A stretch of 64,000 nt of DNA from Cellulomonas wangsupingiae (GTDB lineage: Bacteria > Actinomycetota > Actinomycetes > Actinomycetales > Cellulomonadaceae), in contig NZ_CP101989.1 of NCBI RefSeq assembly GCF_024508275.1, forward strand, positions 3,100,001-3,164,000, read 5' to 3'. Position 1 is the stretch's first letter. Every line of letters begins with the position of its first letter. Shown here in pieces: positions 7,920-15,872 of the stretch. Below the pieces are notes generated by a model. That model made no database searches, was not told the DNA's origin, and saw nothing but the letters and a program-made list of their open reading frames with translations. Both the position numbers and the translations under genes were made by a program.

Positions 7920-9575
7920 TCACACCGCTCGAGTCAGCCGCACCCGCTGTCCCGGCTGGAGCTGTGCGGCCAGCGCGCGGCCGGCCGTCGTCAGCACCGC
8001 CACGACCGGGTAGCCGCCCGTGACGGGGTGGTCGGCCCCGAACAGGAGGGGTCGGCCGTCGTGCGGCACCTGCACGGCCCCGGCCACGAGGCCCTCCGAC
8101 GCGAGCTCGTCGGCCACGCCGCGGGTCAACGGCTCACCCGCGAGGCGCACCGCGACCCGGTTGCTCGCGGGCGACACGGCCCACACCGTCGACCACAGGC
8201 GGGCGCGGCCCGGTGCGTCCAGGCGGTCCAGCCGGGGTCCGTCGAGCGCGGGGAGCACGACCACCGGACCCGGGTGCCCCGCCACCCCGCCCACCGCCGG
8301 GTCAGCCGCGGCACCGTCCGGGACCGGCAGCTCGGGGAAGCCGTCGACGTCCCGTCCCAGCGGGAGCAGGTCACCCGCGCGCACGGCCGCCGGCCCCAGC
8401 CCCGACAGCACGTCCGCGGACCGCGACCCGAGCACCGCCGGCACGCCGACGCCGCCGCGCAGCGCGACCCACGAGCGCAGCCCGCTGCGCGGCGGGGCGA
8501 GCGTCAGCGTCGCACCCGCCGGTGCGCGGATCGCCGCACCGTGCGGGACGGGGACCCCGTCGAGGTCCGCAGCGGCGTGCGCACCGGTGACCGCCAGCGC
8601 CGTCGTCACCTCGACGCGCAGCACCAGCCCGCCGAGCACGACCTCCAGACCCGCCGCGTCCGCGCGGTTGCCGACGAGCCGGTTCGCGCGCCGCAGGGCG
8701 GCCGGGTCGGCAGCACCCGAGCGCGGCACCCCGACGTCGGCGAGCCCCGGGCGACCCAGGTCCTCCACCAGCACGAGCGGGCCCGTGGCCAGCACGCTGA
8801 CACCGCCTCCGACGGCTGGGGACCGGCCCGCCGGGCCGCCGGCCGCCACCTCGCCACGCGTCCTTACCGCCGAGCCCGCGTCCGCGTCCGGTGCGAGCGG
8901 GGCGGGTGGCGCGGCACCCACGACCGCCGACGCCCGGTGGCGGACGAACCGCACGACGTCCCCGGGTGCGAGCCGTGCCGCGGCGTCGCGGCCGCGCACC
9001 GCGTCGAACATCACGACGGTCGTGGTGCCCAGCAGCCGCCACCCGCCCGGCGAGGCCGCCGGGTAGACCGCCGTGAACTCGCCGGCCACCGCCACGGCAC
9101 CGGCAGGCACCCGCGTGCGCGGCGTCGCCAGGCGCGGCACGTGCAGCCGCGGGTCCAGGCCGACCACGTAGGCGAACCCCGGTGCGAACCCGCCGAACGC
9201 CACCCGGTAGCCCTTCGGCCCCCCGGCGACGTGCCGGGCCACGACCTCCTCGACGGACAGGCCCGTCACGCGTGCGACGTCCTCGAGGTCCTCGCCGTCG
9301 TAGACCACGGGGACGTCGACGACCCTGTCCGGGCGGGTCCCGCTGCCCCGGTCACCGGAGGTCGCGCGGGCGGCGACGGCCGCCGACCACGCGGCACGTC
9401 GCCGGGCGTCGCCACGCACCAGGACGGTGCGGGCCGCCGGGACGACGTCCACGACCCCCGGCGGGAGCGCCGCGCGCAGCGCCCGGTCGAGCGACCGGAC
9501 CGCGTCGAGGTCGTCGACCTCGACCAGCATGCCGTCGTCACCGTAGGGCAGCAGCCGGGGTGGCACGTCAGGCAC
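7920..9575 (-). CDS. pxpBC: Fused 5-oxoprolinase subunits B and C (KipI-KipA fusion)
   Basis: A 551-residue protein that joins PxpB (about residues 1-220, KipI-like; motif GGFAPGFAYV) and PxpC (about 250-551, KipA-like; begins VLATGPLVLVEDLGRPGLAD and contains SWVALRGGV). With PxpA it forms the ATP-dependent 5-oxoprolinase that opens pyroglutamate to glutamate. In many bacteria the two subunits are separate adjacent genes; here they share one frame with a Gly/Ala-rich linker. It overlaps the pxpA end by 8 bp and is transcribed after it. The function is well supported by the pxpA neighbour. Confidence 0.93.
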   Translation of the reverse strand: MPDVPPRLLPYGDDGMLVEVDDLDAVRSLDRALRAALPPGVVDVVPAARTVLVRGDARRRAAWSAAVAARATSGDRGSGTRPDRVVDVPVVYDGEDLEDVARVTGLSVEEVVARHVAGGPKGYRVAFGGFAPGFAYVVGLDPRLHVPRLATPRTRVPAGAVAVAGEFTAVYPAASPGGWRLLGTTTVVMFDAVRGRDAAARLAPGDVVRFVRHRASAVVGAAPPAPLAPDADAGSAVRTRGEVAAGGPAGRSPAVGGGVSVLATGPLVLVEDLGRPGLADVGVPRSGAADPAALRRANRLVGNRADAAGLEVVLGGLVLRVEVTTALAVTGAHAAADLDGVPVPHGAAIRAPAGATLTLAPPRSGLRSWVALRGGVGVPAVLGSRSADVLSGLGPAAVRAGDLLPLGRDVDGFPELPVPDGAAADPAVGGVAGHPGPVVVLPALDGPRLDRLDAPGRARLWSTVWAVSPASNRVAVRLAGEPLTRGVADELASEGLVAGAVQVPHDGRPLLFGADHPVTGGYPVVAVLTTAGRALAAQLQPGQRVRLTRAV

Positions 9576-10338
9576 CGCCGAAAGGGCGGACGTCCACGCC
9601 CGCCGCCGCCAGCGCCGCCCGCACCGCCGTCGCGATCGCGACGGCGCCCGGGGTGTCCGAGTGCACGCACAGCGACTGCGGCGCGAGACGCACGACGGCC
9701 CCGTCGACCGCGGTCACCGTGCCCTCGACGGCCATCCGCACCGCCCGGTCGGCGGCCTCGTCGGGGTCGGTGACCAGGGCCCCGACCCGGTCGCGCGGCA
9801 CGAGGGTGCCGTCCGGCCGGTAGCCGCGGTCGACGAACGCCTCGGTGGCGGTGGCCAGGCCCGCCGCGGCCGCGAGCGCGAGCACCCGCGACCCGGGCAG
9901 GCCGAGCACCGTCAGCGCGGGGTCCACCGCGAGCACCGCCTGCACGACGGCCCGGGCCTGCCCCTCGTCGTGCACGACCGCGTTGTACAGGGCACCGTGC
10001 GGCTTGACGTGCGTCACGCGCGCCCCGACGGACCGCGCCACCGCGACGAGCGCCCCCACCTGGTACGCGACCTGCGCGCGCAGCACCTCCGGTGCCACGC
10101 CCACGTGCCGACGCCCGAAGCCCGCACGGTCGTCGTACGACGGGTGCGCGCCGACGGCGACCCCGCGGGCGACCGCGGCGGCGCACGTGAGCGCCATGGT
10201 CGTCGCGTCACCGCCGTGGTACCCGGCGGCGACGTTCGCGCTGGTCACGAGTTCGAGCAGCGCGTCGTCAGCCGCCGGCTCGAGCCGCCACGGCCCGTCA
10301 CCCTCGCCGAGGTCCGCGTTGAGGTCGATCACACCCAC
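9568..10338 (-). CDS. pxpA: 5-oxoprolinase subunit A (LamB/YcsF family)
   Basis: A 256-residue LamB/YcsF protein. Family motifs are IDLNADLGEGDG at the N-terminus, SANVAAGYHGGD, GAHPSYDDRAGFGRR and THVKPHGALYN. PxpA works with PxpB and PxpC on 5-oxoproline. GTG 10338 is preferred because GGAGG lies 7 bp before it; an in-frame GTG 18 bp further upstream lacks a site. The start region shares a perfect 20-bp inverted copy with the start of the divergent helicase gene. Confidence 0.93.
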   Translation of the reverse strand: MGVIDLNADLGEGDGPWRLEPAADDALLELVTSANVAAGYHGGDATTMALTCAAAVARGVAVGAHPSYDDRAGFGRRHVGVAPEVLRAQVAYQVGALVAVARSVGARVTHVKPHGALYNAVVHDEGQARAVVQAVLAVDPALTVLGLPGSRVLALAAAAGLATATEAFVDRGYRPDGTLVPRDRVGALVTDPDEAADRAVRMAVEGTVTAVDGAVVRLAPQSLCVHSDTPGAVAIATAVRAALAAAGVDVRPFGGA

Positions 10339-10654
10339 CCCCCGATCCTCCCCCACCCACCCCCACGCGAGAGAGCAATCCAGTCACCCACCCAGCCAAC
10401 CCCCCGCGCGAGAGAGCAATCCAGTCACCCACCCCACCCCGCCCCCGCCGCGAGAGAACGATCCAGTCCGCCCCCGCCGCGAGAGAGCAGTCCGGTCCTG
10501 CCGGATCGACCTCTCACGAGCAGAGGTGTGCGGACGGCGCCCACCGGGGCTCCTCCGGGGGTTCCACCAGGAGGCATCGACCTCGTGGCACCCGACGCGA
10601 GCTCCCGTCGGGGTGAGGCGCACCCGGGGGTGGTGGGAGGATCGGGGGGTGGGT
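10333..10654. repeat. Perfect 20-bp inverted repeat at two divergent gene starts
   Basis: The 20 bp at 10333-10352 and at 10635-10654 are exact reverse complements. Each copy spans the ribosome site (GGAGG), the spacer and the GTG start, of pxpA on one side and the helicase on the other. They bracket a 282-bp segment that contains the tandem repeats. The repeats are G-rich and of low complexity, so convergence is possible. Confidence 0.7.
10366..10497. repeat. Four tandem imperfect repeats in the pxpA/helicase intergenic region
   Basis: Four units with the core CGCGAGAGAGCAATCCAGTC begin at 10366, 10407, 10449 and 10478 (steps of 41, 42 and 29 bp). Unit 3 has AACGATCC and unit 4 has GCAGTCCGG. 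The C-rich spacers (CACCCACCC) vary. A hairpin ACCTCT-N7-AGAGGT follows at 10509-10527. The whole 310-bp gap (10339-10648) contains no gene. The repeats lie in the presumed promoter region of pxpA and could be regulator sites; no known operator was matched. Confidence 0.7.
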
Positions 10655-13222
10655 CCCGGCGAGCTGCTCGACGTGCTGCTCGCCGGTGGTCGGCGGGCGG
10701 AGCGCGCGACCCACGTACGGCACCTGCCGGGGCGTGACGGCACCCGGGCGGACTGGCCCGCGTGGGCGGACGCGGACCTCGTCCGGGGGTACCGGGCGCT
10801 CGGCGTCGAGCGGCCGTGGGAGCACCAGGTCGACGCGGCCGACGCCGCCTGGTCCGGCCGGCACACCGTGCTCGCGACGTCGACGGGCTCGGGCAAGTCC
10901 CTCGCGTTCTGGTTGCCCGCGCTCTCGGCGGTCCGCCGCGGGGCCACGGGCGCCGTGCCGGACCCGGGGGCCATCGAGTCCGTACGGCGCAGGCCGACGG
11001 TGCTGTACCTCAGCCCGACGAAGGCGCTCGCCGCCGACCAGCTCGCCGGGCTCGAGCGCCTGCTGGGGGCCGCCGGCACGCGGGACGTGCGCGTCGCGAC
11101 GTGCGACGGTGACACCTCGCGTGACGAGCGCCGTTGGGTGCGCGAGCACGCCGACGTCGTGCTGACCAACCCGGACTTCCTGCACTTCGCGCTGCTGCCC
11201 GCCCACGCGACGTGGTCACGGGTGCTCGCGTCGCTCGCATTCGTCGTGGTCGACGAGTGCCACGCCTTCCGCGGGGTCTTCGGTGCGCACGTCGCGCTGG
11301 TGCTGCGGCGGCTGCGGCGGCTCGCCGCGTCGTACGGGGCGTCACCGGTGGTGGTACTGGCGTCGGCGACGACGTCCGACCCCGCGGCGAGCGCAGCGCG
11401 GCTGCTGGGGGTGCCCGCCGACGAGGTGCACGCCGTGACCGCGGACACGTCGCCCGCGGGGCGCAAGACCGTCGTGCTGTGGCAACCGCCGGAGCTGCCC
11501 GGGGGTGACGGACCGTGGGCCTCGTTGCTGCCGGCCGAGGACCCGTGGGCGACCGTCGTGGCCGTGCCGCCCCGTGACGACGCCGCCCGGGGCGACGGGG
11601 CGACGGCCGAGGACGCGCAGACGGACCCGACCGCAGCTGACGGAGGGCAGGCCGGCCCGCGTGCCCGCCCCGAGGGCTCGGGGCCGCTGGGCACGGGCGA
11701 GCGTCTGGTCGCGGTCCCGCAGGACCGTCCCCGTCGCACCGCGACGGCCGAGGTCGCGGACCTGCTCGCGGACCTGGTGGCCGCCGGCGCGCGGGTCCTC
11801 GCCTTCACGAGGTCGCGGCGCGGCGCCGAGTCCGTCGCCGCCGCCACGCGCGACCACCTCGCGGCGGTCGACCCCACGCTGCCGCCGCTCGTCTCGTCGT
11901 ACCGCGGCGGGTACCTGCCGGAGGAGCGCCGCGCGCTCGAGCGCGCGATCCGGTCGGGTCACCTGCGTGCGCTGGCGACGACGAGCGCGCTCGAGCTGGG
12001 CGTCGACATCTCGGGCCTGGACGCCGTGCTCATCGCCGGGTGGCCGGGCACCCGGGTCTCGCTGTGGCAGCAGGCCGGGCGCGCGGGACGCGCCGGCGCC
12101 GACGGGCTCGTCGTGCTCGTCGCCCGCGAGGACCCGCTCGACACGTACCTCGTGCACCACCCCGAGGCGGCCCTCGACGCCCCCGTGGAGGCCACCGTGT
12201 TCGACCCCGGCAACCCGTACGTCCTGGCGCCGCACCTGTGCGCCGCCGCCGCCGAGCGACCGCTGCGCGCCGACGAGCTCGACCTGTTCGGGCCGCGCGC
12301 CCTCGACCTGCTCACGGAGCTGACCGAGCGCGGCATCCTGCGTCGGCGCACGTCGGGCTGGTACTGGACCCACGCCGAGCCGGCGAGCCGGATGACGGAC
12401 CTGCGCGGTGCCGGCGGTGACCCGGTGCGGGTGGTGGAGACCGCGACGGGCAGGCTGCTGGGCACCGTCGACGCCGCGTCGGCGGACGCGAAGGTGCACC
12501 CCGGCGCCGTGTACGTGCACCTCGGCGCGACCTACGTCGTGGACGCGCTGCACCTCGACGACGGCGTCGCGCTGGCCACACGGCGCGACGTCGACCACGG
12601 CACGTGGGCGAGCTGGATCACGTCCACGACGGTGGTGGACGTGGAGCGCGAGGTCCCGTGGGGGCCCGTCACCTGGTGCTACGGGCAGGTGGACGTCACG
12701 ACGCAGGTCGTCGGCTACCAGCGCCGACGCATCCCGGACCTCCAGGTGCTCTCGACGCACGAGCTCGACCTGCCGGCGCGGACGCTGCGCACGACCGCCG
12801 TCTGGTGGACCGCACCGCCCGAGGTGCTCGAGGCGGCGGGCGTCACGCTCGAGGTCGCCCCGGGCGCCCTGCACGCGGCCGAGCACGCGTCGATCGGTCT
12901 GCTGCCCCTGCTGGCGACGTGCGACCGCTGGGACCTCGGCGGCCTGTCCACGCTCGTGCACCCCGACACCGGCCACGCGACGGTCTTCGTCCACGACGGC
13001 CACCCCGGGGGCGCCGGCTTCGCCGAGCGCGGCTTCGAGCTCGGGCCCGTCTGGCTGACGGCGACGCGCGACGCCATCGCGGCCTGCCCGTGCGCGACGG
13101 GCTGCCCGGCGTGCGTGCAGTCGCCCAAGTGCGGCAACGGCAACGAGCCGCTCGACAAGTCCGGGGCGCTGCGGCTGCTCACCACGGTGCTGGGCCATGC
13201 CGCGGACGCGGCGCCCTCCTGA
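10649..13222 (+). CDS. DEAD/DEAH-box helicase with C-terminal four-cysteine domain (DUF1998/MrfA type)
   Basis: An 857-residue superfamily-2 helicase. Walker A is STGSGKS (residues 78-84), Walker B is VVVDECHAF, motif III is LASATTSDP, and the second RecA domain carries the helicase motif QQAGRAGRAG. The C-terminal DUF1998-like region ends with CPCATGCPACVQSPKCGNG, a metal site of the MrfA family of DNA-repair helicases. GTG 10649 has GGAGG upstream; the longer frame from 9845 overlaps pxpA and is rejected. A proline/alanine-rich insert lies near residues 300-360. A repair role is an inference from the MrfA family. Confidence 0.88.
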   Translation: MGPGELLDVLLAGGRRAERATHVRHLPGRDGTRADWPAWADADLVRGYRALGVERPWEHQVDAADAAWSGRHTVLATSTGSGKSLAFWLPALSAVRRGATGAVPDPGAIESVRRRPTVLYLSPTKALAADQLAGLERLLGAAGTRDVRVATCDGDTSRDERRWVREHADVVLTNPDFLHFALLPAHATWSRVLASLAFVVVDECHAFRGVFGAHVALVLRRLRRLAASYGASPVVVLASATTSDPAASAARLLGVPADEVHAVTADTSPAGRKTVVLWQPPELPGGDGPWASLLPAEDPWATVVAVPPRDDAARGDGATAEDAQTDPTAADGGQAGPRARPEGSGPLGTGERLVAVPQDRPRRTATAEVADLLADLVAAGARVLAFTRSRRGAESVAAATRDHLAAVDPTLPPLVSSYRGGYLPEERRALERAIRSGHLRALATTSALELGVDISGLDAVLIAGWPGTRVSLWQQAGRAGRAGADGLVVLVAREDPLDTYLVHHPEAALDAPVEATVFDPGNPYVLAPHLCAAAAERPLRADELDLFGPRALDLLTELTERGILRRRTSGWYWTHAEPASRMTDLRGAGGDPVRVVETATGRLLGTVDAASADAKVHPGAVYVHLGATYVVDALHLDDGVALATRRDVDHGTWASWITSTTVVDVEREVPWGPVTWCYGQVDVTTQVVGYQRRRIPDLQVLSTHELDLPARTLRTTAVWWTAPPEVLEAAGVTLEVAPGALHAAEHASIGLLPLLATCDRWDLGGLSTLVHPDTGHATVFVHDGHPGGAGFAERGFELGPVWLTATRDAIAACPCATGCPACVQSPKCGNGNEPLDKSGALRLLTTVLGHAADAAPS

Positions 13223-13232
13223 GGGGCGCCGC
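13208..13232. terminator. Hairpin at the helicase stop codon
   Basis: GCGGCGCCC (13208-13216) and GGGCGCCGC (13224-13232) form a perfect 9-bp stem with a 7-nt loop that holds the helicase stop codon. There is no T-tract. It is placed to terminate both the helicase and the convergent pilus operon. Confidence 0.5.
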
Positions 13233-13234
13233 CC

Positions 13235-13687
13235 GGCGGGTGCGGCTGGCCGCGGCCCGGCCCGTGCGCTGTCCTTCACGGCTCCGGCGGCCGCCGCGAC
13301 CTGCACCTCGACCGTCACCACCCCGCCGGCGCCGGTCACGCACGACGTGAGCACGGCACCGTTCCGGCGGGCAGCCTCCCCGGCGGCGGCGCAGGGGGCG
13401 CCGTCCCCGTCGGCGGCGTGCTGCGCGGCCGCGAGCGCGGCCAGGTCCGCCGCGACGGCAGCGCGTGCCGCCACGCCATGGGCGGAGCCGACCAGTGCCG
13501 CGGCGACCACGAGCGTCCCCGCGACCGCGATCACGGCCAGCACGAGGACGGATCCCGCACCGGCGTCGTGCGGCTCGTCGCGCCGGCCACCGCGTCGACC
13601 GACCAGGCGTCGACCCGCCAGGCGTCGACCCGCCAGGCGTCGACCCGCCAGGTGTCGACCTTCCCGCACCGGTCCCGGGCGGCTCAC
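13235..13687 (-). CDS. TadE-like/Rv3654c-type pilus protein, 3' end unclear
   Basis: Last gene of the Flp pilus operon. GTG 13687 overlaps the tadE stop (GTGA). An Arg-rich N-terminus, expanded by a 15-bp tandem repeat into (LAGRR) units, is followed by the membrane helix SVLVLAVIAVAGTLVVAAAL and an Ala-rich domain with a cysteine pair (APCAAAG and TSCVTG), as in Rv3654c-like proteins. Homologues end shortly after the AxARAGP-like tail, but this frame has no stop there and stays open antisense to the helicase down to 11342. The end coordinate given is therefore the edge of the plausible region, not a stop codon. Confidence 0.55.
13592..13660. repeat. 15-bp tandem repeat inside the TadE-like gene
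   Basis: Four head-to-tail units of GCGTCGACCCGCCAG (13592-13606, 13607-13621, 13622-13636, 13637-13651) plus a partial unit to 13660. The first unit differs by one base and the partial one by one. Read on the coding (minus) strand they give repeated Leu-Ala-Gly-Arg-Arg in the cytoplasmic N-terminus. The period is a multiple of three, so copy-number change keeps the frame. Confidence 0.85.
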
Positions 13688-14067
13688 GGCTCGGCCCACG
13701 CCGTCGCGGCAGCGCGCGCCCGCATCCCGGCGGACCACCCGGTGAACGGCGCGCTCACCGTCACGGTCACCCACCCGTCCGCGCGCCGCACGGCGACCTC
13801 ACCGCCGCGGTCGCCGAGCACGTGGCGGGCCGCGTCGACGACCACCGGGTCCGGCTCCCCGAGCGCGGCGACCCTCGCGGCGGTACGCGCCGCGTCCAGG
13901 CACGTCAGCCGCGTGAGCGTGGCCGCACCCGTGGCGAGCAACGCCAGGAGGACCACCGAGACGGCGACGAGACCCACGGCGAGCTCCGCGGTGACGGCGC
14001 CGCGGTCGCCCAGGACGCCCGCGCGTCGAGCCGCGAGCGCGGCGCGACCGCGGCACCGCCGGCTCAC
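13684..14067 (-). CDS. tadE: TadE-family pilus assembly protein
   Basis: A 127-residue minor pilin-like protein. After a short basic N-terminus, DRGAVTAELAVGLVAVSV gives the TadE motif with the conserved Glu, leading into a single transmembrane helix and a small exported domain. GTG 14067 overlaps the pilin stop by GTGA and its own stop overlaps the next gene, so the three form a coupled cistron group. The longer open frame upstream lies antisense or out of frame to real genes. Confidence 0.8.
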   Translation of the reverse strand: MSRRCRGRAALAARRAGVLGDRGAVTAELAVGLVAVSVVLLALLATGAATLTRLTCLDAARTAARVAALGEPDPVVVDAARHVLGDRGGEVAVRRADGWVTVTVSAPFTGWSAGMRARAAATAWAEP

Positions 14068-14330
14068 GCGCCGAGCGCCTGCCGCACGATGCCGGTGAGC
14101 AGGCCCTTCACCTCGCTCCCCTTGAGCACCACGACCAGCACGCCCGCGAAGCCGACGGCCGCGAGCGTCGCGATCGCGTACTCGGCCGTGGCCATGCCGG
14201 CGTCGCCGGCACGGTCGTTCAGGCCACGCAGCCGCTGCGGCAGCGAGCTGCTCGCGACCGTCCGCTGCCACGCCCGCCGTACCCGCGCCGTGCCCGCCGC
14301 GTGATGTGTCACCGCTCGTCCCATCGTCAT
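14064..14330 (-). CDS. DUF4244 family Flp-type pilin
   Basis: An 88-residue protein with the DUF4244 core: AGMATAEYAIATLAAVGFAG, with the AEYA motif of Flp-type prepilins just before the hydrophobic helix, then a short tail (SEVKGLLTGIVRQAL). ATG 14330 and the in-frame ATG 14324 both follow AAGGAG; the second has the better spacing (9 vs 3), so the start could be 6 bp shorter. A 198-bp gap separates it from tadC and holds a GGCCCGC-N6-GCGGGCC hairpin (14352-14371), possibly a separate pilin leader. It is likely the major subunit of the pilus encoded here. Confidence 0.8.
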   Translation of the reverse strand: MTMGRAVTHHAAGTARVRRAWQRTVASSSLPQRLRGLNDRAGDAGMATAEYAIATLAAVGFAGVLVVVLKGSEVKGLLTGIVRQALGA

Positions 14331-14528
14331 CTGCTCCTTCGTCGTCGACCTGGCCCGCGCGGTGGCGGGCCCGGGGCACCGTCCGGCGCCCACCACGAGC
14401 GTCGCCGTCGCGCGCCCCGCGGCACGGCCGCACCGACGGATCGGGGGACGGGGCCGACACGACCGGTCGCTGTGGGCGGCTCGCCGTCGCTCCGACGCCC
14501 GCCACGACGGGCAGCCACCGCGCAGCCC

Positions 14529-15149
14529 TCACCCGCTGCCGCCGAGCAGGTCCCCGGCCAGCCCGAGGACGACGGGCACGAGCCCGAGCAGGACGAACGC
14601 CGGCAGGAAGCACAGCCCCAGCGGCAGCGTGAGCCGCACGCCGAGCGCACCGGCGGCCGCACGCACGCGCGCTCGTCGTTCACGACGCAGCCGGGCGGCA
14701 GCGGCGCGCAGCTGCGGACCTGGTGACGCGCCTGCCTCGCGGCCCACGCCGAGCACGCGGCCGAGGGCGGCGACGGACGCCGGCGCACCGGCCCACGCGG
14801 AGTCCCACGTCGCACCTAGGCTCAGCGCCGTCCCCACCTGGAGGAGGGCGTCGCCCTCCGTGCCGCCGAGATGCCGTCCCGTGACGGCGAGGGCGGCGGG
14901 CACGGCGGCACCCCCGCGGACCGCGGCGGCGCACAGGTCCAGCACGAAGGCAGGGTCGAGGACGTCGGGCGCTCGGCGCGCACGGACCCGGCGACGGGAC
15001 GCAGCCGGCTGCGAGCCGCCCGCCACCGGGCGCCCACCGGCCGCGGGGCGGATGCTCGCACGCGGCACCGCGCGTCGGCCAGCTCTCCAGGGAAGCCGCG
15101 CCACCAGGAGCGCCGCGGCGACCACGACCCCGACGACGAGCGGCGTCAC
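14529..15149 (-). CDS. tadC: Type II secretion system F-domain protein (TadC)
   Basis: A 206-residue inner-membrane platform protein of the Tad/Flp pilus. It has an N-terminal helix (TPLVVGVVVAAALLVARLPW), a cytoplasmic T2SSF-like domain (FVLDLCAAAVRGGAAVPAAL) and a C-terminal pair of helices (LPLGLCFLPAFVLLGLVPVV). GTG 15149 overlaps the tadB stop by 4 bp. The cytoplasmic part is shorter than in proteobacterial TadC, as is common in actinobacteria. Confidence 0.8.
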   Translation of the reverse strand: MTPLVVGVVVAAALLVARLPWRAGRRAVPRASIRPAAGGRPVAGGSQPAASRRRVRARRAPDVLDPAFVLDLCAAAVRGGAAVPAALAVTGRHLGGTEGDALLQVGTALSLGATWDSAWAGAPASVAALGRVLGVGREAGASPGPQLRAAAARLRRERRARVRAAAGALGVRLTLPLGLCFLPAFVLLGLVPVVLGLAGDLLGGSG

Positions 15150-15847
15150 GGCGCACCTGCGCGGCGCAGCAGGGCCCCGACCCACAGCCTCCCGACGACG
15201 ACCAGGCCCACGCCCACGAGGCCCAGGACGCTGCCGAGGGCGCCGTCCGTCAGGACCTGCCAGGGGCGGGCGCCCATCGCCGCGCCGACCAGCAGGCCGA
15301 GCGCCGGCAGGAAGGTGAGCACGCGGGCGGTGGCGCGCGGACCGGCGAGCGCCGCCGCGATCTCGCCGGACTGCTCGGCGTCGGCGGCGACTGCCTCCGC
15401 CAGGTCCTCGAGCACGTCCGCCAGCGGCGCCCCGGTCTCGGCGGCGACGTGCGCGCCGGCCACGACGGCCCGGACCCGTGACCGCTCACCGCCCCGGTCC
15501 CCCACGACGGCGGTGAGGAGCTCGGCGGCCGGGACCTCACCGTCGACGCCCGCACCCAGCGCCGCGCGCCACGCCGCCGCCGGCGGCAGCCCTGCGCGCA
15601 CCTGCGCCGCCACCGCGTGCAGGAGGCCGGCGAGGTCGTCGTCGCCCGGGGACGGGGCCGACGCCCTGTGGCGCGACCACGGCCGTGGCCCCCGACGCCG
15701 GCGGGACCCGTCACCGACCGGCACCGGCACCCCGGGCGGCCCCGCGGACCCACCGCCGCGCGACCCCCGGACGACCCCTCGGCGCGGGCACGGACCGGCG
15801 AGCGCGGACACCGCGAGCGCCACGAGCACGCCGACGAGCAGGCTCAC
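15146..15847 (-). CDS. tadB: Type II secretion system F-domain protein (TadB)
   Basis: A 233-residue membrane platform protein. It starts VSLLVGVLVALAVSALAG (helix 1), then a basic linker, the T2SSF domain (LAGLLHAVAAQVRAGLPPAA and EDLAEAVAADAEQSGEIAAA), and two C-terminal helices. GTG 15847 is 25 bp after the cpaF stop; no strong ribosome site is seen, so the start is moderately sure. It overlaps tadC by GTGA. Confidence 0.8.
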   Translation of the reverse strand: MSLLVGVLVALAVSALAGPCPRRGVVRGSRGGGSAGPPGVPVPVGDGSRRRRGPRPWSRHRASAPSPGDDDLAGLLHAVAAQVRAGLPPAAAWRAALGAGVDGEVPAAELLTAVVGDRGGERSRVRAVVAGAHVAAETGAPLADVLEDLAEAVAADAEQSGEIAAALAGPRATARVLTFLPALGLLVGAAMGARPWQVLTDGALGSVLGLVGVGLVVVGRLWVGALLRRAGAP

Positions 15848-15872
15848 CGGCCACCGCCGGCACGCGGCCGCC

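Noticed and set aside
7843..7923. 26-codon frame overlapping the pxpBC stop by GTGA
   Set aside because: Too short, no ribosome site and no recognisable family; could be a coupled leader but unsupported.
5886..9773. 1295-codon frame on the plus strand
   Set aside because: It is antisense to nrdD and pxpBC, both of which carry complete family motifs.
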